Below are positions 1-6,979 of a stretch of DNA of 7,174 nt, in pieces. Position numbers and translations under genes: made by a program. Position 1 is the stretch's first letter. The number at the start of each line of letters is the position of its first letter. Source of the stretch: Thermodesulfobacteriales bacterium (GTDB lineage: Bacteria > Desulfobacterota > Thermodesulfobacteria > Thermodesulfobacteriales > Thermodesulfatatoraceae); assembly GCA_026985945.1 (NCBI GenBank), contig JALSPN010000250.1, positions 1 through 7,174 on the forward strand. The letters are read 5' to 3'. The notes beneath the pieces were generated by a model. That model was given only the letters and a program-made list of their open reading frames with translations, did no database searches and was not told where the DNA came from.

Positions 1-1
1 C

Positions 2-1066
2 GATTACGGGGTTTTTGTGGATCTTGGAGGGGTGGATGGCCTTTTACACGTCTCTGACATTACCTGGGGGCGGGTAAAACACCCTTCCAACTACTTCAAA
101 GTAGGAGATCGCATCAAAGTCAAAGTTATCAAATATGATCGTGAAAATCAGAAAATAGCCCTTGGGGTCAAACAGCTCACCCCCGATCCCTGGGAAAGTG
201 TCAAAGAAAAATACAAAGAAGGCGAAAAAGTCCAGGGAAGAGTGGTTTCCCTCACTAACTTCGGAGCCTTTGTGGAGCTTGAACCCGGAGTAGAGGGCCT
301 TATCCACATTTCAGAACTTTCCTGGACCAAACGGATCAAGCACCCTCGGGATCTTCTAAATGTGGGTGAGCAGGTAGAAGTGGTAATCCTTGGGATTGAT
401 GAAGAAAACCGCCGCATTTCTCTCTCTCTCAAACAGGTAGAGCCCAACCCTTGGGATGTGCTTACAGAGCAGTTCTCAGAAGGGATGGTCATCGAGGCCC
501 CTATCAAAACGGTAACGGACTTTGGAGTATTCGTGGAGGTAATGGAAGGGATAGACGGCTTTATTCACGTCTCAGACCTTTCCTGGGGGCGGGTGAAGAA
601 TCCTGCCGAGATTTACAAGCCGGGAGAAACCATCCGGGCGGTCATTCTCAAAATTGATCGTGAAAAAGAACGTCTGGCCCTGGGGGTTAAACAGCTTACC
701 CCTGATCCGTGGGAGAGCGTGCCTGAGAAATATCCGGTCGGGAGTGTGGTAAAGGGAAAGGTATCCAATGTGAAAGATTTTGGTGTTTTTGTGGAAATTG
801 AAGAAGGGGTAGAAGGCCTTATCCACGTCTCTGAAATTTCAGACAAAAAGATCAAGTCTCCGGAAGGGATGTTTGAAATAGGGCAGGAAGTTCAGGCCAA
901 GGTCGTCAAGGTGGAGCCTCAGCAGCGGCGCATCGGGCTCTCTCTTAAAAAATTAAAAGAAGACGAAGAAAAAAAGCAGTTTAGCGAATTCAACAAGGAC
1001 CAGAAGGGCGGAAGCATCACTTTGGGAGCGATTCTCAAAGAGAGTCTGAGCAAAGAAAGTTCTTAG
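2..1066 (+). CDS. rpsA: 30S ribosomal protein S1, 3' part (5' end outside window)
   Basis: Ribosomal protein S1 binds mRNA on the 30S subunit and helps unfold leaders for initiation. The open frame runs in from the window edge (first whole codon at base 2), so the N-terminus is missing; the GTG at 17 lies inside a domain and is not a start. Four S1 (OB-fold) repeats are visible: a partial one to about base 178, then about 218-439, 479-700 and 734-955. Each carries the GVxGxxHxS(D/E) core and ends in a (G/S)(V/L)K(Q/K) motif. Comparison with E. coli S1 suggests these are repeats 3-6, with repeats 1-2 upstream. A Lys/Glu-rich tail of about 35 residues follows the last repeat. The stop is TAG at 1064-1066, and sppA starts six bases later, so the two are probably cotranscribed. 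Any promoter or autoregulatory leader lies outside the window. Identity is very secure. Confidence 0.96.
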   Translation, partial: DYGVFVDLGGVDGLLHVSDITWGRVKHPSNYFKVGDRIKVKVIKYDRENQKIALGVKQLTPDPWESVKEKYKEGEKVQGRVVSLTNFGAFVELEPGVEGLIHISELSWTKRIKHPRDLLNVGEQVEVVILGIDEENRRISLSLKQVEPNPWDVLTEQFSEGMVIEAPIKTVTDFGVFVEVMEGIDGFIHVSDLSWGRVKNPAEIYKPGETIRAVILKIDREKERLALGVKQLTPDPWESVPEKYPVGSVVKGKVSNVKDFGVFVEIEEGVEGLIHVSEISDKKIKSPEGMFEIGQEVQAKVVKVEPQQRRIGLSLKKLKEDEEKKQFSEFNKDQKGGSITLGAILKESLSKESS

Positions 1067-1072
1067 ATCTAA

Positions 1073-1948
1073 ATGTCATCTCGTAATTTCTGGATAACGG
1101 GCCTGGCCTTTGTGGGAGGATTGGTCCTTTTTATTTTCTTTTTGATCCTCCTCGGGAGTTTTTTTCTTTTGAAAGGCAGGCCTGTTATCCATGTGGGTGA
1201 AAAGATAGGGGTTGTAGAGATCAAAGGTCTGATCTCTGAGGCGGACCAGGTCCTCAAAAATCTGCGCTATTTTGCCAGGGATTCCAGTGTGAAGGCGGTG
1301 GTAGTGCGGATTGATAGCCCAGGTGGAGCGGTGGGGGCCTCACAGGAAATTTACCGGGAACTCAAGCGTCTGGCCCAGAAAAAGCCTGTGGTGGCTTCCA
1401 TGGGATCGGTAGCTGCTTCTGGAGGGCTTTACGTGGCCCTTGGAGCCCAAAAAATCCTTGCTTCTCCGGGGACCATCACGGGAAGTATCGGGGTCATGAT
1501 CCAGATTCCAAACCTTAGCAGGCTCCTGGAAAAGGTGGGAGTGGAAGCCACCATTATCAAAAGCGGCCCCTACAAAGACACCGGAAGCCTTTTTCGCCCC
1601 CTTACCGAGGAAGAAAGAAAGCTCCTTTACCAGACTATCCGGGACGTTTACGAACAATTCGTAAATGCTATTTCCGAATCCCGGGGGATCCCGCCAGAGA
1701 AGATCCGCAAGTTTGCAGACGGAAGGGTCTTTACCGGAAAACAGGCCAAAGAGTGGGGGCTTATTGATGGTTTTGGGAACCTTGAAGATGCCATTGAGCT
1801 TGCCGCCCAGATGGCAGGGCTTTCCAAACCACCTCAGGTGGTATATCCCCCGCAGGAAAAATTCTGGCTCCACTGGCTGGCCAAAAATGATCTTGGCTCC
1901 CAACTGGCAATTCTCTTTGCCCCGTTTTATCTTCTACAGTGGCCATAA
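1073..1948 (+). CDS. sppA: Signal peptide peptidase SppA, short membrane-anchored form
   Basis: A serine protease of family S49 that cleaves remnant signal peptides at the membrane. The 291-residue protein has one hydrophobic anchor at residues 8-33, followed by a single protease domain, so it is the short Bacillus-type form rather than the tandem-domain E. coli form. Visible motifs are IDSPGG at 80-85, the nucleophile motif MGSVAASGG with Ser116, and SGPYKD with Lys168 as the likely general base. The Ser-Lys spacing of 52 residues matches the B. subtilis SppA pair (Ser147/Lys199, from memory). The family's TGSIGV segment is at 136-141. The protein is expected to work as a ring-shaped oligomer facing outward. 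The start at 1073 follows the rpsA stop by six bases; only a weak AAAG-type ribosome site precedes it, so translation may be coupled to rpsA. No defects were seen. Confidence 0.94.
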   Translation: MSSRNFWITGLAFVGGLVLFIFFLILLGSFFLLKGRPVIHVGEKIGVVEIKGLISEADQVLKNLRYFARDSSVKAVVVRIDSPGGAVGASQEIYRELKRLAQKKPVVASMGSVAASGGLYVALGAQKILASPGTITGSIGVMIQIPNLSRLLEKVGVEATIIKSGPYKDTGSLFRPLTEEERKLLYQTIRDVYEQFVNAISESRGIPPEKIRKFADGRVFTGKQAKEWGLIDGFGNLEDAIELAAQMAGLSKPPQVVYPPQEKFWLHWLAKNDLGSQLAILFAPFYLLQWP

Positions 1949-1951
1949 AGG

Positions 1952-3199
1952 ATGAACCGTAAAGACTTAATAGGCGAATTAGCCCAAAAGTTTCCGGACT
2001 TTCGTAAAAAAGACCTGGAGCTCATCCTGGATCTTCTTTTTCAGCGCCTGGCAAGGGCCCTTAAGGATGGACAACGCATAGAAATTCGGGGTTTTGGGCG
2101 CTTTTTTGTCCGGGAACAAAAAGAAAGACGTTTCAAAAATCCCCGGACCGGAGAGGAAAGAAGGCTTCCCCCTCGCAAACGCATCATCTTTAAGCCCGGG
2201 AAGGATCTCAAGGAACGCCTCAATCAACCCGCCCTGGCAAGCATTGACCTCGGAACCCAGACCTTTCGGCTTCTGATTGCCAAACCCTGCCATCCTGGAA
2301 ACAATCCGGCAGAAGACCACTCCATCAATAATTTCAGAATTTTGCTCAGGAAGCGCTTTAACGTCCGCCTGGGGGAAGGGCTTAAGAAGGGCTCCATTTC
2401 CGAAACGGCCTTCAAACGCGGACTTGAGGCCCTTGAAAAAATCAAAGAGCTGCTTTCTTCTTCCGGGGCAGAGAAGGTTTTAGCAGCCGGGACGGCGGTT
2501 TTCCGGGAGGCCCAAAATGCCAGGGATTTCATCCTCAGGGCGCAAGAAGGTGGCCTCCAGATAAAAATTCTTTCCCCCGAAGAGGAGGCCCATTTTACCC
2601 TTAAAGGGGTCCTGGCAGGGCTTGAAGAGAACCCGGAGGTCCCTATCCTGGTGGTGGATGCCGGCGGGGGAAGCACGGAATTTATCCTGGGCAAAGGGGA
2701 AAAGATTTTAAAATGGGGAAGTCTTAAATTGGGGGCAGTCGTCCTTACGGAAAAATATTTAAAAGACCAGGAAATTCCCTCTGAAGAAAGCCTTAAGGCC
2801 TTAGAAGCTGAGATTGAAAGGGAGCTTAACCCTTTAGAAGAGCTTCCCCTCTCGCCCCAGAAACTCATTGCTACCGGGGGGACGGCTTCCTGCCTGGCCT
2901 CACTTAAACTTGGTCTTGAAAAATACTGTCCTGAAAGGATACACGGTTTAAGTATTTCTCTGGCTGAGCTTGAAAGGACTTATAAAAAATTGTGCCAGAT
3001 GCCCGTTGAAGAAAGGCGTTGTCTCAAAGGGCTTGAACCCGGAAGGGAAGATATTATTCTTGCCGGCCTCATGATATATCTGGGCTTTCTGCGACACCTT
3101 CCAGAGCTTAAAAATATCATTGTAAGCGAGACGGGAATTTTAGAGGGGCTCCTCTTGCATCTTTGGCAAGAAAACCCCATTATTTCCGCAAAAAACTAA
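1952..3199 (+). CDS. Fusion protein: IHF/HU-type DNA-binding domain + Ppx/GppA phosphatase
   Basis: One 415-residue frame holds two complete families. Residues 1-91 are a full HU/IHF subunit closest to IHF-beta: an N-terminal MNRKDLI helix, IEIRGFGRF at 43-51, the DNA-kinking arm with KNPRTGE (Pro64), and [12 protein letters not shown] at 80-91. Residues 95-415 are a full Ppx/GppA exopolyphosphatase / guanosine pentaphosphatase: the first phosphate motif [10 protein letters not shown] at 97-106, [10 protein letters not shown] at 180-189, SPEEEA at 208-213 (likely holding the catalytic Glu), the second phosphate motif DAGGGSTE at 236-243, ATGGTA at 307-312, and [13 protein letters not shown] at 360-372. 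There is no ATG, GTG or TTG in frame between codon 1 and codon 131, so the phosphatase cannot obviously start alone. The start codon lies three bases after the sppA stop, with AAAGG touching the ATG, so initiation probably depends on coupling to sppA. IHF-beta is the expected gene at this locus. Whether the substrate is polyphosphate or pppGpp cannot be told from sequence. Confidence 0.93.
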   Translation: MNRKDLIGELAQKFPDFRKKDLELILDLLFQRLARALKDGQRIEIRGFGRFFVREQKERRFKNPRTGEERRLPPRKRIIFKPGKDLKERLNQPALASIDLGTQTFRLLIAKPCHPGNNPAEDHSINNFRILLRKRFNVRLGEGLKKGSISETAFKRGLEALEKIKELLSSSGAEKVLAAGTAVFREAQNARDFILRAQEGGLQIKILSPEEEAHFTLKGVLAGLEENPEVPILVVDAGGGSTEFILGKGEKILKWGSLKLGAVVLTEKYLKDQEIPSEESLKALEAEIERELNPLEELPLSPQKLIATGGTASCLASLKLGLEKYCPERIHGLSISLAELERTYKKLCQMPVEERRCLKGLEPGREDIILAGLMIYLGFLRHLPELKNIIVSETGILEGLLLHLWQENPIISAKN

Positions 3200-3203
3200 C
3201 AAC

Positions 3204-3213
3204 AGGGGTGATC
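3204..3213 (+). promoter_or_regulatory. Strong Shine-Dalgarno site of guaB
   Basis: AGGGGTGATC closely matches the complement of the 16S rRNA 3' end; GGTGATC alone is an unbroken seven-base match. It sits four to ten bases before the ATG at 3217. It decides the guaB start there rather than at the in-frame ATG at 3163, which would add 18 non-family residues and overlap the preceding gene. Confidence 0.8.
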
Positions 3214-3216
3214 CTT

Positions 3217-4680
3217 ATGTTAAATCTTCCCATTGAGGAAGCTTATACTTTTGATGATTTGTTACTTTTACCTGCCGAATCAGACGTATTGCCCAAAGAT
3301 GTCGATCTCAAAACCAGAATTACCAAAAAAATCACCCTCAACATCCCTCTCCTTTCCGCAGCGATGGACACCGTTACCGAGGCCCGCATGGCTATCAGCA
3401 TGGCACGTGAAGGGGGTATCGGGATCATCCACCGCAATATGACTATTGAGGAGCAATGTCGGGAGGTGGAAAAGGTCAAAAAATCTGAATACGGCATGAT
3501 TATTGACCCGGTTACGGTGGAGCCAGAAGTCCCCATCCGGGAAGTCCTGCGAATCATGGAAGAATACCGGATTTCAGGGGTTCCGGTGGTAAGTGGCCCT
3601 GAGAAAAAGCTTTTGGGAATCGTGACCAACCGCGACCTGCGTTTTGAAACCGAGCTTGACCGTCCGGTAAAAGAAGTCATGACCACTAAAAATTTGATTA
3701 CCGCCGGCCCGGGTATTAGCCTTGAAGAGGCCAAAAAGATCCTTCACGAACACCGGATAGAAAAGCTTCTCATTGTAGATGAAAATTTCTGTCTCAAGGG
3801 CCTGATCACCATCAAAGATATTGAAAAACTCCGTAAATACCCCAACGCCTGCAAGGACGAGCTGGGAAGGTTGCGAGTAGGGGCTGCGGTAGGAGTGGGG
3901 CCGGAGAGGCTGGCTCACGTAGAGGCCCTTCTTAAGGTCGGCTGTGATGTGATCGTGATCGACTCGGCCCACGGGCATTCCAAAAACGTCCTTGAGGCCA
4001 TCCGGGACATAAAGGCCCATTTCCCGGATTGTGAGCTCATTGCCGGAAACATAGCCACCGCCGAAGGGGCGGAGGCCCTTATCAAGGCCGGGGCCGATGG
4101 TATCAAAGTGGGAGTGGGCCCGGGATCTATCTGCACCACCCGCATCGTGGCCGGGGTGGGAGTGCCACAATTATCTGCTATTCACAACAGCGCTGTCGTG
4201 GCCAATAAATACGATATTCCCGTGATCGCCGACGGAGGGATCAAGTTCTCAGGGGACATAACCAAGGCCATTGGTGCCGGGGCCCACGCGGTAATGATTG
4301 GCTCTCTTTTCGCGGGCACAGATGAAGCCCCAGGGGAAATGATCCTTTACGAAGGTCGCACCTACAAGGTCTATCGAGGCATGGGCTCTCTTGGTGCCAT
4401 GTCCAAGGGGGGAGCAGAAAGATATTTTCAGAAAGGTGCGGCCAAATTTGTCCCTGAAGGAGTGGAAGGCCGGGTCCCCTATCGGGGGCCAGTTTCCAAT
4501 ATGATCTTTCAGCTCATGGGAGGGCTGCGCTCCGGGATGGGATATTGTGGCTGCCGCACCATCGAAGAACTGAGAAAAAAGGCCCGGTTCGTGAAAATTA
4601 CTCCCGCCGGGTTGCGGGAATCTCATGTCCACGATGTCATCATCACCAAAGAAGCCCCTAACTACTGGATTGGTCGTTAA
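3217..4680 (+). CDS. guaB: Inosine-5'-monophosphate dehydrogenase
   Basis: Oxidises IMP to XMP with NAD+, the committed step of guanine nucleotide synthesis in the cytoplasm. The 487-residue length is standard. The N-terminal part of the TIM barrel (residues 1-90, with [10 protein letters not shown] at 11-20 and the SAAMDTVTE segment from 47) is interrupted by two CBS modules at about 93-150 and 153-212 (GVPVV at 121-125, GIVTNRDL at 134-141, LITIKDIEK at 196-204). The barrel then resumes with the NAD-binding DSAHGHS at 249-255, the catalytic loop GPGSICTTR with Cys306, ADGGI at 338-342, and the mobile flap containing Arg402-Tyr403. The CBS pair is the usual site of purine nucleotide allostery, and IMPDH is a known (p)ppGpp-sensitive enzyme in some bacteria. 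The gene starts 17 bases after the IHF-phosphatase fusion, probably in the same operon, and ends three bases before a strong hairpin. No defects were seen. Confidence 0.98.
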   Translation: MLNLPIEEAYTFDDLLLLPAESDVLPKDVDLKTRITKKITLNIPLLSAAMDTVTEARMAISMAREGGIGIIHRNMTIEEQCREVEKVKKSEYGMIIDPVTVEPEVPIREVLRIMEEYRISGVPVVSGPEKKLLGIVTNRDLRFETELDRPVKEVMTTKNLITAGPGISLEEAKKILHEHRIEKLLIVDENFCLKGLITIKDIEKLRKYPNACKDELGRLRVGAAVGVGPERLAHVEALLKVGCDVIVIDSAHGHSKNVLEAIRDIKAHFPDCELIAGNIATAEGAEALIKAGADGIKVGVGPGSICTTRIVAGVGVPQLSAIHNSAVVANKYDIPVIADGGIKFSGDITKAIGAGAHAVMIGSLFAGTDEAPGEMILYEGRTYKVYRGMGSLGAMSKGGAERYFQKGAAKFVPEGVEGRVPYRGPVSNMIFQLMGGLRSGMGYCGCRTIEELRKKARFVKITPAGLRESHVHDVIITKEAPNYWIGR

Positions 4681-4683
4681 ACT

Positions 4684-4735
4684 AAACTTCCCCTTCTGTT
4701 GGGCCGAAAAAGAAAAAAAACAGAAGGGGAAGTTT
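4684..4735 (+). promoter_or_regulatory. Perfect 17-bp hairpin between guaB and pilC that contains the pilC ribosome site
   Basis: Bases 4684-4700 are exactly complementary to 4719-4735, with an 18-base A-rich loop at 4701-4718. The right arm contains the likely pilC ribosome binding site AAGGGGA (4724-4730, six bases before the ATG at 4737). The left arm begins three bases after the guaB stop. There are only four T residues (4733-4736) after the GC-rich core, three of them paired, so this is a poor intrinsic terminator, though partial termination is possible. The geometry fits a translational gate: a ribosome ending guaB would cover the left arm and free the pilC site. The inverted repeat is seen directly; the function is inferred. 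Confidence 0.8.
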
Positions 4736-4736
4736 T

Positions 4737-5942
4737 ATGCCCGTTTACGAATGGGTTGGACGCAACACCCTGGGAGAAACCGTAAAAGGCACCCTTGAGG
4801 CCCCTGACGAGCGCATCGTTCGCCTAAGACTCAGACGCCAAAAGATTATTCCTCTCAAGGTAAAGGCCAAGGGAAGCGGGTTTCTGGCACGTCTTTCCAC
4901 CCCCAAAAAGGTAAAACCCAAAGAAGTGGTTGTTTTCACCCGTCAGCTGGCAGCCATGCTTGAAGCCGGCCTGCCACTTGTGCAGGCGCTTGATTCCCTG
5001 GCAAACCAGCAGAAAAATTCTTATTTCAAAGAGGTCATCTTCAAGATTAAACAGATGGTCGAAGAAGGCTCCCCCTTTGCCGAGGCCCTTAAAAAATATC
5101 CCAAGATCTTTGACCGGTTCTATTACCACATGGTGGATGCGGGAGAGGCCAGCGGAAACCTTGACCTGGCACTGAAAAGGCTGGCTATCTATATGGAAAA
5201 GGCCCTTGTCCTTAAAGGAAAAGTCAAGAAGGCTATGATTTATCCCGCTATCGTGCTGGTGGTTACCTCTATCGTCTTGAGTATCATCATGATCTTTGTG
5301 GTCCCGACCTTTGAGAAAATGTTTAGTGAAATGGGACATGCCCTACCCTTGCCCACCCAGATCGTCATAGAGGCCAGCCGGCTCACCAAAAAATATTTTC
5401 TTTTCTTCCTGGGAGGTCTGATAATCTTCGGTTTTCTCCTTAAACATTATTACAATACCGAAAGAGGTCGTCTTCAGATTGATGCTCTTCTCCTCAAGCT
5501 TCCCCTTTTCGGTAATCTCTTTCGTAAAGTAGCAGTGGCAAGATTTTCTCGCACCCTGAGCACCCTCATTTCAAGCGGAGTTTCCATCATCGACGCCTTG
5601 ACCATTGCGGCCAAAACCGCTGGCAACAGTATCGTAGAAAGGGCTATCTATCAGATTCGGCAATCTGTTAAAGAGGGCTCCTCCATCGCAGAGCCCCTGG
5701 CCAAAAGTGGCATTTTTCCCTACATGGTGATCCAGATGGTCTCGGTAGGTGAAGCCAGCGGTGTTCTCGAAAAAATGCTCGATAAAGTGGCTGATTTCTT
5801 CGAGGAAGAGGTAGATATGACGGTGGACGCCCTCTCACAGATGATTGAACCTATAATGATCGTCTTTCTCGGAGGGGTCATCGGGGGCATAATTGTGTCG
5901 CTTTATCTGCCCATCTTTAAACTTGGCTCTGTAGTGGGCTAG
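4737..5942 (+). CDS. pilC: Type IV pilus / type II secretion inner-membrane platform protein (PilC/GspF family)
   Basis: The inner-membrane platform that couples the assembly ATPase to pilin insertion in type IV pili, or to pseudopilus growth in type II secretion. The 401 residues match the usual size. The start MPVYEWVGRN is a typical family opening. Two T2SSF domains occur at about 66-190 and 269-393, each with the motif (D/V)xGExSGxLxxxL (from 134 and from 337). Hydrophobic segments lie at about 168-190, 219-236 and 371-393, giving the expected three-helix topology. PilC is favoured over GspF because of the N-terminus, but the two cannot be firmly separated without the neighbouring ATPase and pilin genes, none of which is in this window. 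It follows guaB after 56 bases that hold a hairpin covering its ribosome site. Its stop (TAG 5940-5942) is three bases from the end of the convergent J-protein gene. Confidence 0.94.
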   Translation: MPVYEWVGRNTLGETVKGTLEAPDERIVRLRLRRQKIIPLKVKAKGSGFLARLSTPKKVKPKEVVVFTRQLAAMLEAGLPLVQALDSLANQQKNSYFKEVIFKIKQMVEEGSPFAEALKKYPKIFDRFYYHMVDAGEASGNLDLALKRLAIYMEKALVLKGKVKKAMIYPAIVLVVTSIVLSIIMIFVVPTFEKMFSEMGHALPLPTQIVIEASRLTKKYFLFFLGGLIIFGFLLKHYYNTERGRLQIDALLLKLPLFGNLFRKVAVARFSRTLSTLISSGVSIIDALTIAAKTAGNSIVERAIYQIRQSVKEGSSIAEPLAKSGIFPYMVIQMVSVGEASGVLEKMLDKVADFFEEEVDMTVDALSQMIEPIMIVFLGGVIGGIIVSLYLPIFKLGSVVG

Positions 5943-5945
5943 ATA

Positions 5946-6911
5946 TTACAAACCCTGTTCGGCAAGTTTACGCAGGAGTTTTTTCTGGTCGCCGGTGAGG
6001 TCCCTGGGGACTTTGATCTGGATTTCGACCAGCTGATCTCCTTTCTGGCCGTCTTTTCCCGGAAGCCCAAGGCCCTTAAGGCGCAATTTGGCCCCGCCTT
6101 TGGTTCCAGGAGGCACTTTTACTTTGACCATCTTTCCGTAAAGGGTGGGGACTTCTACCGTGGTTCCAAAAACCGCTTCCGTAAATTTGATCTCTTTCCG
6201 GCAAAGGATGTCTTTTCCCTGTCTTTCAAAGACGGGATGATCTTCTATTTTTATCTGGAGATAGAGATCCCCACGCCTACCACTAAAATCATAGGCCCCC
6301 TGAGCTCGAATGCGGAGCTTTTGCCCCTCTTCGATTCCGGGAGGGATTTTGACCCGCAGACGTTCTGGTTTGCCGGTGGGAGCGATAGAAATGATCTTTT
6401 CTGCTCCCTGAGCCACCTCTTCCAGGGTTACCGGTAGTTCAAGCACCACATCTCCCCGCGGTTCGGTCTGCCGGGGACCTCTTCTTACTTCCTCCTCAAA
6501 CCAATCTTCCCTGGGAGAGGTGCCAAAGACCTGGCTGAAAAGGTCTCCAAGATCGAAGTGAAAGGTTTTACGCCGCCCTCTAGCACTTCCGAAACCGAAA
6601 AAGCTCCCCAGATCGAAACCTATGCCAAGGTCCTTGAAAATGCTTTCAAAATCAAAATCACGAAAGATGTCTTCCTGTGAGAAGCGCCGGTGAAACTCTG
6701 TGGAACCAAACTGATCATACTGGCGGCGCTTTTCCGGATCAGAAAGGACAGCGTAGGCCTCGTTGATTTCTTTAAATTTCTCTTCGGCTTCTTTGTTCCC
6801 CTTGTTTCGATCCGGATGATACTTGAGGGCTAAGCGCCGATAGGCCTTTTTGATTTCTTCCTGGCTGGCGTTACGCGAAACCCCCAATATCTTGTAATAA
6901 TCCTTTGCCAT
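5946..6911 (-). CDS. Class II J-domain co-chaperone (DnaJ/CbpA family, no zinc finger)
   Basis: A co-chaperone that delivers unfolded clients to DnaK and stimulates its ATPase. The 321-residue protein has a J domain at 5-67 with the invariant HPD at 32-34 and the usual [14 protein letters not shown] helix before it. A Phe/Gly/Asp-rich linker covers about 68-130 (IFRDF at 82-86 resembles the autoinhibitory segment seen in class B J-proteins). Two beta-sandwich client domains lie at about 153-225 and 230-304. The CxxCxGxG zinc-finger repeats of true DnaJ are absent, so this is the CbpA-like class. The start at 6911 was chosen because [10 protein letters not shown] is the canonical N-terminus; the frame stays open 71 codons further upstream but that stretch has no J-protein similarity and covers the leader. 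A G-rich GGGTGGGTG lies just before the ATG as ribosome site. No GrpE or DnaK gene is adjacent here. Confidence 0.95.
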   Translation of the reverse strand: MAKDYYKILGVSRNASQEEIKKAYRRLALKYHPDRNKGNKEAEEKFKEINEAYAVLSDPEKRRQYDQFGSTEFHRRFSQEDIFRDFDFESIFKDLGIGFDLGSFFGFGSARGRRKTFHFDLGDLFSQVFGTSPREDWFEEEVRRGPRQTEPRGDVVLELPVTLEEVAQGAEKIISIAPTGKPERLRVKIPPGIEEGQKLRIRAQGAYDFSGRRGDLYLQIKIEDHPVFERQGKDILCRKEIKFTEAVFGTTVEVPTLYGKMVKVKVPPGTKGGAKLRLKGLGLPGKDGQKGDQLVEIQIKVPRDLTGDQKKLLRKLAEQGL

Positions 6912-6924
6912 CTTACACCCACCC

Positions 6925-6958
6925 AAAAGATTTCGAAAAAAAAGTAATCTTTTCGAAA
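6925..6958 (-). repeat. Twin TTTCGAAA palindromes just upstream of the J-protein start
   Basis: The 8-bp palindrome TTTCGAAA occurs at 6931-6938 and again at 6951-6958, exactly 20 bases apart, about two helical turns. The same stretch also holds an inverted repeat, AAAAGAT at 6925-6931 with ATCTTTT at 6947-6953 (15-base loop, with a run of eight A/T between). This could be a repressor operator pair or an RNA hairpin next to the ribosome site. It is not a CIRCE element. The repeats are seen directly; the role is unknown. Confidence 0.35.
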
Positions 6959-6979
6959 ACCCAGTCAAGAAAGAAGGGC

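Noticed and set aside
2224..2868. Long minus-strand open frame (214 codons) opposite the phosphatase region
   Set aside because: Serine/arginine-rich low-complexity translation with no family motif, lying antisense to a well-supported gene; a shadow of its codon use.
3033..3057. TTGAAC and TATTAT inside the phosphatase gene as an internal guaB promoter
   Set aside because: The 13-base spacer is too short for a sigma70 promoter.
3163..3216. Earlier in-frame ATG for guaB
   Set aside because: It would overlap the preceding gene by 37 bases and add 18 non-family residues; the ATG at 3217 has a near-ideal ribosome site and gives the standard length.
3574..4170. Long minus-strand open frame (198 codons) opposite guaB
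   Set aside because: No recognisable motifs and fully antisense to a highly conserved enzyme; a codon-bias shadow.
4684..4736. Hairpin after guaB as a simple intrinsic terminator
   Set aside because: Only four T residues follow the GC core and three are paired; the pilC ATG follows at once and no room remains for a separate pilC promoter. Partial termination cannot be excluded.
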